DNA of 21,369 bases from OLB16 sp964481775. Lineage in GTDB: Bacteria; Hinthialibacterota; Hinthialibacteria; OLB16. Both the position numbers and the translations under genes were made by a program. The notes below the pieces were generated by a model, which ran no database searches, was not told where the DNA came from, and saw only the letters and a program-made list of their open reading frames with translations. The stretch is taken from the NCBI GenBank assembly GCA_964481775.1, contig CAYZUX010000090.1, forward strand, positions 1-21,369, written 5' to 3'. Below, one piece after another: positions 1 through 7,621 of the stretch (its first letter is position 1; each line of letters starts with the position of its first letter).

Positions 1-1
1 G

Positions 2-91
2 CTTATCCCAGCGCTGAATACTTCGCCTGTCTTTATTCAGGCTTTGAAGTCCCTCATCTTGGGGACTCTTGGAGGAACCCCCTCATGTTGA
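2..91 (+). CDS. possible 3' end of an upstream gene (partial)
   Basis: A reading frame open from the left edge ends at a TGA (89-91) that overlaps the hemA start by seven bases. The short tail is hydrophobic and ends in LGGTPSC. Overlapping stops and starts are the rule in this operon, which makes an upstream heme-operon gene plausible. The family cannot be recognised from 29 residues. The hemA frame is also open to the window edge, so this call rests only on the overlap pattern. Confidence 0.22.
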   Translation, partial: LIPALNTSPVFIQALKSLILGTLGGTPSC

Positions 92-1269
92 ATTCTGATT
101 TCCCCTTTTCCCCCCAACTGGATTTACAAGGCAAGAACCTGCTCATGGTGGGTGTCTGCCTGAGGAATTCGATTGGTTGCGGTAAAGGGCCCGAACTCCA
201 TTATGCGACCCCCGATCAGCTCCGTCAGGTAAAGTTACCTCACCCCGAAGTGGCCGCTCATCTTCAAAAAATCGCTGAACAGAAGGTCCTGGATGAATGC
301 TGGATCTGGAACACCTGCAATCGTTTTGAGGTCTATGCCATTACCCAGGGAGACCCCCAGAAAGGGATCTCGTTTCTTGAGGAAACTTTTTTCCGGCCCC
401 TCCATGACAGCGAAAACACCCTCAATCGCCTTGCGGGGGTGGATGCCATTCATCACCTGATGCGCACCACGGTCGGCCTCAACAGCGGTTTGCCGGGCGA
501 GACCGATGTCGAGCAACAGCTGCAGGTGGCAGTCCGTATCGCTGAGTGTACCGGTAACCTTTCGAATGCCGGTCTGGCCTTCGTGGAAAATCTCATCAGC
601 CAGGCTGACCGTGCTCGTGGAGAAACCGCCTGGGCGGATTTCTCACCCAGTTACTGTCTGGCTTCCCTGGAAGGGGCTTTCACGAAAATGGACCGTCATA
701 CCGCGCTCTCCGGCCCCATCGTGATCATCGGGAGTTCCAGCACCACACGCAGTTGTGTCGAGCACCTCGAACAGGATTTTGGAGTCGATCCGGACCAGAT
801 CACCTTCTTTCACCGTTGCCACAAGAGCAATGGAACCGTAAAAGCGGTCCGTCGTGCCAGCATGGGGTGCCACCGCAAGAAGGTGGATGACTACAACAGT
901 GAGGAAGTTTTCAGCGCCATCGGACGCGCCACCCTGGTGATTTGGGGGATTGACCGTGACAAGCCGGTGTTGGAGGCCAGTAAACTCCATGATCTGCGCA
1001 AGGGGAATTCGACTCCCCTGGCCATGCTGGATTTCAATACATTGGGATCGACGAGTGGGGTCACATCGAGTGAAAAACTCACTTTTCTCGATGCCCAGAC
1101 ACTTGAAGCAGCGGTACGCGCCTATGCCGAGAAGATGGAAGCCGATCCGGGTTTCTGGTGTGCTGTCGATGAAGTCGAATCCCATATCGCCGAGTGTGTA
1201 AGAACCGAGAACTTCTTCACCTTCTCCTCACAGGTCCATGAACATGAATTGGCGGGAGCGGTCAGGTGA
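85..1269 (+). CDS. hemA: glutamyl-tRNA reductase, divergent
   Basis: Glutamyl-tRNA reductase reduces glutamyl-tRNA(Glu) to glutamate-1-semialdehyde, the first committed step of C5 tetrapyrrole synthesis, in the cytosol. The N-terminal catalytic domain is recognisable: NTCNR at 76-80 carries the nucleophilic Cys78, and GLNSGLPGET (131-140) matches the family's GLDS-x-x-LGE segment. The NADPH domain is strongly altered. Where the family has a GxGxxG-type motif this protein has VIIGSSSTT (214-222), and the later ISST-like and PRD-like motifs are not evident. The length of 394 aa is slightly below the usual 410-450. The ATG at 85 has GGAGG at 71-75, nine bases upstream, which decides the start, although the frame stays open to the window edge. 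It overlaps hemN by GTGA and is followed by hemE, so the pathway context is strong. The role as an active reductase is inferred. Confidence 0.82.
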   Translation: MLNSDFPFSPQLDLQGKNLLMVGVCLRNSIGCGKGPELHYATPDQLRQVKLPHPEVAAHLQKIAEQKVLDECWIWNTCNRFEVYAITQGDPQKGISFLEETFFRPLHDSENTLNRLAGVDAIHHLMRTTVGLNSGLPGETDVEQQLQVAVRIAECTGNLSNAGLAFVENLISQADRARGETAWADFSPSYCLASLEGAFTKMDRHTALSGPIVIIGSSSTTRSCVEHLEQDFGVDPDQITFFHRCHKSNGTVKAVRRASMGCHRKKVDDYNSEEVFSAIGRATLVIWGIDRDKPVLEASKLHDLRKGNSTPLAMLDFNTLGSTSGVTSSEKLTFLDAQTLEAAVRAYAEKMEADPGFWCAVDEVESHIAECVRTENFFTFSSQVHEHELAGAVR

Positions 1270-2684
1270 TTCCAGCAGGTTTCCCACTTGAGACATTCCG
1301 AAAATACTCCGGGCTGGCTCTGCCACGCCATGTCTCCTATCCCATGCCCACGGGATGGATTCCGTTGGATAGCGCCGATTTCGTGGAATCGATCGCAAAA
1401 CGCGAAATCGAAGCCCCCCACACTGGCCTTTCGCTATATATCCATATCCCGTTTTGTGAAAGCCTCTGCAAGTTCTGTGCTTGCAACAAGGTGATCCTCA
1501 AGAAGGAAGCCAAGGGGGCGGGTGAGAAACGTCAGGCCTATCTCGCAGCGTTACATCATGAGATTGAGATGCTCTCCCGGATCCCGGGCATGGGACGTGC
1601 CATCCACCAGATCCACTGGGGCGGGGGCAGTCCCTCCTACCTTGATCCTGGAGAGATCGAGGATCTCATGATGTTGATTGCCACAAGGCTGAACATCGCA
1701 AAAGATGCGGAGATCTCCATGGAGATCGATCCACGCCACACCACGGCTGAGCTTCTCAAGGGCCTTCACCACGCCGGCTTCAACCGCATCTCAATGGGCA
1801 TTCAGGATTTCGATCCGGCGGTCCAACAGCATGTCCACCGCATTCAGCCCTTTGAGATGGTGCGTGAGGTCACCGAAGCGATCCGCAGTGAGGGGATCGG
1901 CAAGGTCAACTATGATCTGATCTATGGGATGCCTTACCAGACCGGAGAAACAGTCCGCGATATGGTGGAACGAACCATTGAGCTCCATCCCGACCGGATC
2001 GCTTTCTATCACTATGCACAAATCCCCGAAAAGATTGCCACCCAGCGAGGCATGGATTACAAGCGTTTGCCTTCTTCCGAAGAGAAGCTTGAGATGTTCC
2101 TGGATGCCCTCGAGGCCTTCCCTGCCGGGGGTTATGAGTTCATCGGCCTCGATCACTTCGCTCTGCCGGATGATGACCTCGCGGTGGCAGTCCGTGAGGG
2201 TACTATCCAACGTAACTTCCAGGGGATGACCACCCAACGCGGTCTCGACCTGATCGGATTGGGGGTTTCCTCGATCACTCAGATTCTGGGAACAGCCTTT
2301 TGGCAAAAGGTCAAAGAGATCGAGGCTTTCGAAACAGGGATCTTCTCTGGTTCTTTCCCGATTGAACGCGGTCTCCACCTTTCCACCGATGACCACATCC
2401 GTCAGGAGGTCCTTTCCGATCTTTACTGTTATGGAAAGGTGGATCTGGAAGAGGTTGGCCATCGGTTCGGTTTTGAATGGAAAGATTACTTCCCCAAGGA
2501 ATGGGAAGCCCTGAATGAGCTTGCGGACGATGGCCTGGTCGAGCTTGATGACCGGGGGGGTGTCCAGGTAACCCTTCCGCTGGGGCGTGTTCTGTTACGA
2601 AACATCGGCGCGGTGTTTGATGCCTATCTCGACCCCGGCGCCTACAAGCTGGGAGACCGATACTACTACTCGGTGAGCGCATAA
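1266..2684 (+). CDS. hemN: oxygen-independent coproporphyrinogen III oxidase
   Basis: This radical-SAM enzyme decarboxylates coproporphyrinogen III to protoporphyrinogen IX without oxygen. The cluster motif is IHIPFCESLCKFCACNK, with Cys64, Cys68 and Cys71 binding the 4Fe-4S cluster and Cys73 as in true HemN (CxxxCxxCxC). HWGGGSPSYL (SAM binding), SMGIQDF, DLIYGMPYQT, GLDHFALPDDDLAVA and RNFQGMTTQ follow in the HemN order, and the C-terminal HemN domain is present. At 472 aa it matches HemN (about 457 in E. coli) and not the shorter heme chaperone HemW. It starts at GTG overlapping the hemA stop (GTGA), so it is translationally coupled. hemE begins two bases after its stop. The assignment is firm. 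Presence of the oxygen-independent enzyme suggests heme can be made under low oxygen. Confidence 0.95.
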   Translation: MIPAGFPLETFRKYSGLALPRHVSYPMPTGWIPLDSADFVESIAKREIEAPHTGLSLYIHIPFCESLCKFCACNKVILKKEAKGAGEKRQAYLAALHHEIEMLSRIPGMGRAIHQIHWGGGSPSYLDPGEIEDLMMLIATRLNIAKDAEISMEIDPRHTTAELLKGLHHAGFNRISMGIQDFDPAVQQHVHRIQPFEMVREVTEAIRSEGIGKVNYDLIYGMPYQTGETVRDMVERTIELHPDRIAFYHYAQIPEKIATQRGMDYKRLPSSEEKLEMFLDALEAFPAGGYEFIGLDHFALPDDDLAVAVREGTIQRNFQGMTTQRGLDLIGLGVSSITQILGTAFWQKVKEIEAFETGIFSGSFPIERGLHLSTDDHIRQEVLSDLYCYGKVDLEEVGHRFGFEWKDYFPKEWEALNELADDGLVELDDRGGVQVTLPLGRVLLRNIGAVFDAYLDPGAYKLGDRYYYSVSA

Positions 2685-2686
2685 TC

Positions 2687-3847
2687 ATGGATTCCCGTCG
2701 TCACGGGAATGAGGAAATGGGCCCACCACACGACCCTCTCCTTCTTCGTGCTCTGCGTGGTGAATCCACCGAACGCACCCCGGTGTGGTTCATGCGCCAG
2801 GCGGGACGTTCCGATCCGAAGTACCGTGAACTTAGAGACCGCATTCCTCTTCCACTTGAGGACCTCTTCCGCGATCCCGCACTGGCGGCACAGATCTCCC
2901 TGCTTCCAAAACGAATCGGCGTCGATGGGATCATCTTCTTTCAGGATATCCTCACTCCCCTAACTCCCATGGGAGCACAATTCAAGTTCCGTCCCGGTCC
3001 AGTTCTGGAGTTCCCCATCCGGACCCGAGCGGATGTCAACCGGCTGCACCTTTTTGATATCCCAACTGAACTTCCCTTTGTGGGAGAAACGCTCTCCATA
3101 CTCCGGCATGAACTGAATGGAGAAGTGCCCCTGTTGGGGTTTGCAGGTGCACCACTCACCCTGCTCTACTTTCTTGTCGAAGGGGGATCTCCGGGGAAAG
3201 GAACTCATGCGGAAGCGTTCTTGCGGGAAAGTCCCATCTTTGCTCACCGGCTTCTGGAAAAGCTGACTGAGATGACCGTACGGTATCTGGTTTACCAAAT
3301 CGATTCTGGAGCGCAGGCGATTCAGCTCTTCGAGTCCATCGCCGATCTGCCGGACAACCAGCTCTACCGGACCTTTGCTCTCCCTTATCAAAAGGAGGTC
3401 TTCAAGCGTCTTGGTCCTGTGGTTCCAAGGATCCTCTTCGCTAAAGGTTTGACAGACCTTCCCGCCATGAAGGAATCCGGCGCGGATGTCCTCAGCATTC
3501 ACAGCCATTGCAGCATCGCTCAGGCCCGCTCCATCGTTGGCGAAGACACTCCCATCCAAGGGAACCTGAACAACCGGCTGCTCGCGGAGGGATCTCTGGA
3601 GGAGATCGAGAAAGCGCTTGAGGAGTGCCTGGATTCAGGTGGACGCCAAGGGCATGTCCTCAATCTGGATCATGGTCTCTTGCAGCACACCCCCTGGGAA
3701 CGAGTTGAGTGGGTGGTGGCAAAAGTAAAGGATGGGATTCGACAACGGCGGATGGAGATTCTTGAAAAAATGGTCCATCAAAGGATCCAGCCACCCATGG
3801 GTATGCCAGAAGCTCAAGAACTCATCCGGGAAGATCGGAAACGGTGA
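2687..3847 (+). CDS. hemE: uroporphyrinogen III decarboxylase
   Basis: HemE removes the four acetate carboxyl groups of uroporphyrinogen III to give coproporphyrinogen III, the HemN substrate. The active-site signature WFMRQAGRSDPKYRELR holds Arg37 and Arg41, and the catalytic Asp is Asp87 in FFQDILTPL. The C-terminal LNLDHGLLQHTP is the family's NLGHG-like segment with its conserved His. The length of 386 aa is a little above the usual 340-360 because of a short N-terminal extension and a C-terminal tail. ATG 2687 lies two bases after the hemN stop with no good Shine-Dalgarno, which fits coupling. An in-frame ATG at 2717 has GAGG too close in front and is the alternative start. Pathway order and motifs make this certain. 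Confidence 0.95.
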   Translation: MDSRRHGNEEMGPPHDPLLLRALRGESTERTPVWFMRQAGRSDPKYRELRDRIPLPLEDLFRDPALAAQISLLPKRIGVDGIIFFQDILTPLTPMGAQFKFRPGPVLEFPIRTRADVNRLHLFDIPTELPFVGETLSILRHELNGEVPLLGFAGAPLTLLYFLVEGGSPGKGTHAEAFLRESPIFAHRLLEKLTEMTVRYLVYQIDSGAQAIQLFESIADLPDNQLYRTFALPYQKEVFKRLGPVVPRILFAKGLTDLPAMKESGADVLSIHSHCSIAQARSIVGEDTPIQGNLNNRLLAEGSLEEIEKALEECLDSGGRQGHVLNLDHGLLQHTPWERVEWVVAKVKDGIRQRRMEILEKMVHQRIQPPMGMPEAQELIREDRKR

Positions 3848-3861
3848 CGAGAAGGGTAACC

Positions 3862-4107
3862 TCACCGAAAAGGCGGCTCATCCCAGGATTTCTGATTCTC
3901 CAAATGATCCAGGAATTTCGCTTCCCCAAGATCCCGGTCAGAAGAGTTTTTCACCGAGAACCGATCAGGAAGATCGTAGTATAGCCGGTCGCCATCCTCG
4001 TCCTCAGCGATTAACCAAGGCCCACACCCACAGCAACTGAGGGAGAGCATCCCAGAAATGACTAGAAATGGAAATTTTACTCGTATATTACGATCTCCTA
4101 AACACAT
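3862..4107 (-). CDS. small putative lipoprotein
   Basis: An 81-residue ORF of unrecognised family. The first 30 residues look like an export signal: a short basic start, then FPFLVISGMLSLSCCGC, with clustered Cys that could serve as a lipobox although no match is textbook. The mature part is short and acidic (EDEDGDRLYYDLPDRF). The ATG is preceded by GGAGG with an eight-base spacer (4116-4120), and it overlaps the end of the DUF423 gene by ten bases, so it looks coupled to it. It ends 14 bases from the convergent hemE stop. Without this gene the 250-base gap would be empty. Ribosome-site quality is the main argument, and homology was not recognised. Confidence 0.45.
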   Translation of the reverse strand: MCLGDRNIRVKFPFLVISGMLSLSCCGCGPWLIAEDEDGDRLYYDLPDRFSVKNSSDRDLGEAKFLDHLENQKSWDEPPFR

Positions 4108-4484
4108 CTATTTCCCCTCCTCATCCCCGCCACACCCAGAATCACCCACCCCACAATCAGCGCCACCCCTCCGATCGGCGTGACCGCACCCCACCAACGA
4201 GCACTAGTAAGCACTAGCAGATAGAGACTCCCGGAGAAGATCAGGATGCCCAGGGTGAACGCCCAACCCGCGAGGTTGAGGGTCCGATTGTTCCATGTTG
4301 AGCTGAGCGCCGCGATCCCCAGCAGGGCCAGAGCATGCAGGAGCTGATAGCGCGCGCCGGTCTCGAAAATGGCCAGCATCTCGGTGGAGACCTTGTCTTT
4401 CAACCCGTGCGCTCCGAAGGCCCCCGCCATGACCCCCGTGGCCCCGGCGATCGAGGCGATCAACAACCAGTGATTTCGTTCCAT
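4098..4484 (-). CDS. DUF423 family membrane protein
   Basis: A 128-residue integral membrane protein of the DUF423 (YgdD-type) family, whose function is unknown. The family's N-terminal signature is clear: a first helix followed by GATGVMAGAFGAHGLKD and then FETGARYQLLHALALLG. Four hydrophobic segments can be seen, at about 5-25, 47-63, 70-90 and 98-118. The length is normal. The ATG at 4484 faces the divergent glycosyltransferase gene across 63 bases and has no strong Shine-Dalgarno. The downstream small lipoprotein overlaps its end. The family call is firm; no role can be derived from context. Confidence 0.9.
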   Translation of the reverse strand: MERNHWLLIASIAGATGVMAGAFGAHGLKDKVSTEMLAIFETGARYQLLHALALLGIAALSSTWNNRTLNLAGWAFTLGILIFSGSLYLLVLTSARWWGAVTPIGGVALIVGWVILGVAGMRRGNRCV

Positions 4485-4504
4485 GATGGGAAAGCAGTCT
4501 ACCC

Positions 4505-4533
4505 TTTACTCGCAGGCTGAAAACCCTTATGAA
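4505..4533 (+). promoter_or_regulatory. candidate promoter for glycosyltransferase gene
   Basis: TTTACT (4505-4510) and TATGAA (4528-4533) are separated by 17 bases, each matching four of six sigma-70 consensus positions. Transcription from here would start about eight bases before the ATG at 4548. That would give a nearly leaderless message, which fits the lack of a visible Shine-Dalgarno there. Weak evidence from sequence alone. Confidence 0.25.
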
Positions 4534-4547
4534 CTCCATCATTCACC

Positions 4548-6002
4548 ATGCGTCTCTTCGTCATCGGGGTCGGCCCGCTTCCTTTCTACCGTTCTCCACG
4601 CCCCGCGACCGCGCTTTCTGATGGCACCTGGCAGGTGGTTCAGCCATTGCTCGAGGATGGTCATCAGGTTCGCGTGGTCACCATGGAGTTCGGCCAGCGC
4701 GAAACACCGGAGATCGAATATCTCCAGCGCCCAGAAGAGGTCTCTCCCCTTCTCGAACATCAGGCTTACCCCGAACCCTTGCGTGAGTCCCGGGTTAAAA
4801 TCGCCCGGCAGGTCCAGCAATCCCTCGCTGCCTTTCACCCCGATGCGGTCATCAGCGCCGGTTCGGTGATCGCTTCCTGGGTGACCACTCAACTCCGTCA
4901 CAAACTGCCCCTCTGGTATGACCTTAAAGGCGCTTTCCTGCCCGAACTTCAGCTGCGCATGGAATCACCCGATGCCGAGGCCACCTTCGAAACCTTCGCG
5001 GTTTACAAACAGGTCCTCCTCCGCGGCGACCGATTCAGCGCGGTCACCGAGCGTCAAGCCGATATGGTCATGGGGGAGTTGGGGATGGTGGGAAGACTCA
5101 ATCCGGCCACCTTGAGAGACCCCCTCGTCACCGTCAAGCCGACCGGCCTCGCTCCTGACAGCCCCAGACGTTGTCCGGGGAGCGGACGGATCCGGGGAAG
5201 GTTGTGCGGACCCAAGGATTTCGTCCTTTTCTCCTCGGGTGGTTTCAATACCTGGCAGGACACTAGGTCTTTCTTCCTTGCCGTAGAACGTGTCCTGCTC
5301 ACGCGCGAAGATGTCTGTTTTGTCTGCATCGGCGGTGGGATTGGGGGGCATCATGACCAAGGCTATGAATCGTTCAGGAAGTGGGCTGGCCGGAGTTCAG
5401 CGGGGGACCGGATCTTCTTGGAGGGATGGGTCCCTCAGGAACAGGTGATCGAGTATGAATCCGAGGCTGATCTTGGACTCAACTTCGATCTCGATGTTCC
5501 AGAGAGTCACTATGGAGACCGTTCACGTTTCCTTTCCTGGATGGCTCGTGGAGTTGGAGTTGCTACTACTCCTGTTTCACCTCCCTCAAAGATGCTGGTC
5601 GATAAAGGTCTTGCGGTTGGACTTCCCGTGGGAGAGCCTTCGGGTGCTGCAGCACGCATCCTCCAGGCTATCGAAAACCGTGAGGCACTTTGTCAAATGA
5701 CAAAGGACGCCGAAGAGTTTGTACGTACTCATTGGACCTACCGTGAAACCACCAAACACCTGCGCGAATGGGCTGCTCACCCCCGACTGGCCGGCGACAA
5801 CCAACGCTGGTTCAAGGAAGATCAACTGAGCCTGCAAGCCGAGCTCGGTTCCCTGGAACTTGCCCTCGATTATGTCTTCACCGGTCCGGAACGGCGCATT
5901 GGGAATGGTTTCTGGTGGGCGCTGCGAGGACTGCTGGCGCAACGCTGGCCATGGCCAGATGGACGGAAATGGTGGGAGGCAAGCCGGTTACGGGATGGTT
6001 GA
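4548..6002 (+). CDS. GT-B glycosyltransferase
   Basis: A cytosolic or membrane-associated glycosyltransferase of GT-B fold (GT4-like), probably moving a sugar from an activated donor to a lipid-linked or surface glycan. The N-terminal acceptor domain begins MRLFVIGVGPLPF and includes a segment predicting a deep Rossmann-like fold (DAVISAGSVIASWV, 99-112). The C-terminal donor domain starts near 225 with FVLFSSGGFNTW, then VCFVCIGGG and GWVPQEQVIEYESEADLGLN (293-312). SHYGDRSRFLSWMARGVGVATT (319-340 region) stands where GT4 enzymes have their donor-binding helix, but the usual E-x7-E spacing is not obvious. A tail after about 405 is not part of the standard fold. It overlaps the flippase gene by eight bases, so the two form a polysaccharide pair. 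Donor and acceptor are unknown. Confidence 0.88.
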   Translation: MRLFVIGVGPLPFYRSPRPATALSDGTWQVVQPLLEDGHQVRVVTMEFGQRETPEIEYLQRPEEVSPLLEHQAYPEPLRESRVKIARQVQQSLAAFHPDAVISAGSVIASWVTTQLRHKLPLWYDLKGAFLPELQLRMESPDAEATFETFAVYKQVLLRGDRFSAVTERQADMVMGELGMVGRLNPATLRDPLVTVKPTGLAPDSPRRCPGSGRIRGRLCGPKDFVLFSSGGFNTWQDTRSFFLAVERVLLTREDVCFVCIGGGIGGHHDQGYESFRKWAGRSSAGDRIFLEGWVPQEQVIEYESEADLGLNFDLDVPESHYGDRSRFLSWMARGVGVATTPVSPPSKMLVDKGLAVGLPVGEPSGAAARILQAIENREALCQMTKDAEEFVRTHWTYRETTKHLREWAAHPRLAGDNQRWFKEDQLSLQAELGSLELALDYVFTGPERRIGNGFWWALRGLLAQRWPWPDGRKWWEASRLRDG

Positions 6003-7491
6003 ACCAACTGAGAATGAAGACCATTCCTCTGCCAGCCGCGAGGTCGCGCGGGGTACCCTTGTCCTGACTGCTTTTCAGTTTCTATCCAAACCTCTCTTTG
6101 CCGTCTTCTTTATCCTTCTTGGCAACCGGGCATTCTTTCCCTCTGAGTCCTATGGCCGTCTGGAGACCTTGTTGGCGTTAGTCAATACCTTTCTCATCCT
6201 TGCCGATTGCGGACTTGAGACTTACACCACTCGCGGAATTGCACGAGATCCCGCCTCGACACATAAATGGCTTCCAGGTCAGGTGACACTGAAGGCTGTC
6301 CTGGCCTTGCTATCCACCACAGGGCTTCTGGTCTGGCTCGGTTTCACCGGATCGACTCGCGGCGAAGGCCCAGCGATCGGAGCTTGGTTAGCCGCAGCAG
6401 TCCTTCTCATCGCATTATCCGCCCAATCCTATTTCCGTGCGGTGAGCCGTGGTCATTACCGGATGGATGTGGAAGGAAAAATGGGAGTGGTCGAGAAGGC
6501 GGTCACACTGGCTATAGGCTGCCTGGTCTTGTTCGCCTTACCCAACCTGACCTGTGTCACCGCCGCGTTCGCGATTGGAAGTCTCGCCGCCGCCACTTAT
6601 GCCCTGCTTGTGACAAGAAGCTTTGAAACAGATCTCCGGATGGGTTTCCCTGTTTCATGGAAGACTCTGAGAGACTCTTTTCCTTTCGCATTGAGCGCCC
6701 TCTGTATCGGGTTATTCTTCAATCTGGACCGGATTTTCCTGAGTTTCTGGAGTGATGCCTGGGTGGCCTCTTATTCGCGTGGACTCAGGCTGGTTCTTGC
6801 TCTCCTTTTATTCCCTCAAATGCTCAGTATCGCGGTCTACCCGACACTTTCACGTCTTCGTGATCACTCCATCGAGCGTCTGCATGTCTCCCGGCGTGCG
6901 CTTCAGGGGATTCTGCTGATAGCACTTCCCTGCACCACTGGAACCTTCGTTCTGGCAGGTCCCTTGATGGATCTGCTTTATGGGGCTGATGGCTCTGTTG
7001 CATCGGGATCCTCGGCAGAATGGTTGGGAAGTGATTCAATCCTGGGAAATCAGACTGAAGCCGCTTGCCTGCGAATCCTGATATTGGGATTGCCCTTTAC
7101 CTGCGGCAACTACCTCTTCGGGCCAGCCTTAAATGCTCTCGATCATGAAACCTGGAACCTCAAAGCCAGCGCTTACACCCTTGGAATCAGTTGGATCCTT
7201 CAGATTCTCCTGATATTGCTTCTTGGACCAGTTGGAGCTGCCTTGGCCACAACCCTCACACAGGCTTTTTATTGCTTTTCTCTCTATTGGTTTCTGCGGA
7301 AAGAAGACCCAAGCTGGTTCCTCGAAACCCGTTGGAAGTCCATTGTTGGCATCTCCATCGGAATGGCTCTTGTTCTCATCCCATTAGGTGAATTATCCAT
7401 CCTATTCAGGGTTGGGATCGGTGGATTGATCTATGGTCTTTCCATTTGGTGGATGGGATTGTGGCCAAGTCTCCTCAAGGTCCGTCACTAA
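5995..7491 (+). CDS. polysaccharide flippase, Wzx/MATE-like
   Basis: A multi-spanning membrane protein of the polysaccharide-exporter (Wzx-like, MOP superfamily) type, expected to flip a lipid-linked glycan across the inner membrane. About 12-14 hydrophobic helices run through the protein, starting with LTAFQFLSKPLFAVFFILLG. The LADCGLETYTTRGIARD segment is the hallmark early loop (family form: DxGLxxxxxRxxAR). The frame is open further upstream, but ATG 5995 is chosen: it gives a normal 498 aa, starts just before the first helix and overlaps the glycosyltransferase stop by only eight bases. Upstream starts would bury 45 residues of unlikely sequence in that gene. The Shine-Dalgarno for 5995 is distant. 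The substrate is presumably what the upstream enzyme builds. Confidence 0.9.
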   Translation: MVEPTENEDHSSASREVARGTLVLTAFQFLSKPLFAVFFILLGNRAFFPSESYGRLETLLALVNTFLILADCGLETYTTRGIARDPASTHKWLPGQVTLKAVLALLSTTGLLVWLGFTGSTRGEGPAIGAWLAAAVLLIALSAQSYFRAVSRGHYRMDVEGKMGVVEKAVTLAIGCLVLFALPNLTCVTAAFAIGSLAAATYALLVTRSFETDLRMGFPVSWKTLRDSFPFALSALCIGLFFNLDRIFLSFWSDAWVASYSRGLRLVLALLLFPQMLSIAVYPTLSRLRDHSIERLHVSRRALQGILLIALPCTTGTFVLAGPLMDLLYGADGSVASGSSAEWLGSDSILGNQTEAACLRILILGLPFTCGNYLFGPALNALDHETWNLKASAYTLGISWILQILLILLLGPVGAALATTLTQAFYCFSLYWFLRKEDPSWFLETRWKSIVGISIGMALVLIPLGELSILFRVGIGGLIYGLSIWWMGLWPSLLKVRH

Positions 7492-7621
7492 CAGTCCTTC
7501 CCAAGAGTGAAGATTCCGGAATGAGTGAAAGCCATTTCCAAGCCCCTTTACGGCCATAATCCCAGCAGACACAATACCCACTCTGATCGGCTTTAGAATC
7601 CATTTTTCGAGGTTTTATCCC

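Noticed and set aside
14..67. Possible leader hairpins before hemA (CTGAATA/TATTCAG at 14-40, GCCTG/CAGGC at 25-42, AGTCCC/GGGACT at 48-67) as a riboswitch or attenuator
   Set aside because: The stems are short, the stretch may be the coding end of an upstream gene, there is no T-run terminator, and no known heme or tRNA-sensing leader is recognised.
1791..2462. 223-aa ORF antisense to hemN
   Set aside because: Mirror of the hemN coding pattern with no ribosome site or recognisable motif.
5860..5994. A 45-residue N-terminal extension of the flippase
   Set aside because: It lies inside the glycosyltransferase gene in another frame, has no membrane character, and ATG 5995 fits the family's N-terminus.
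7492..7621. Promoter or terminator between the flippase and the URO-D gene
   Set aside because: No convincing -35/-10 pair or stem with T-run was found in these 130 bases; only a small ATTCCGGAAT palindrome.
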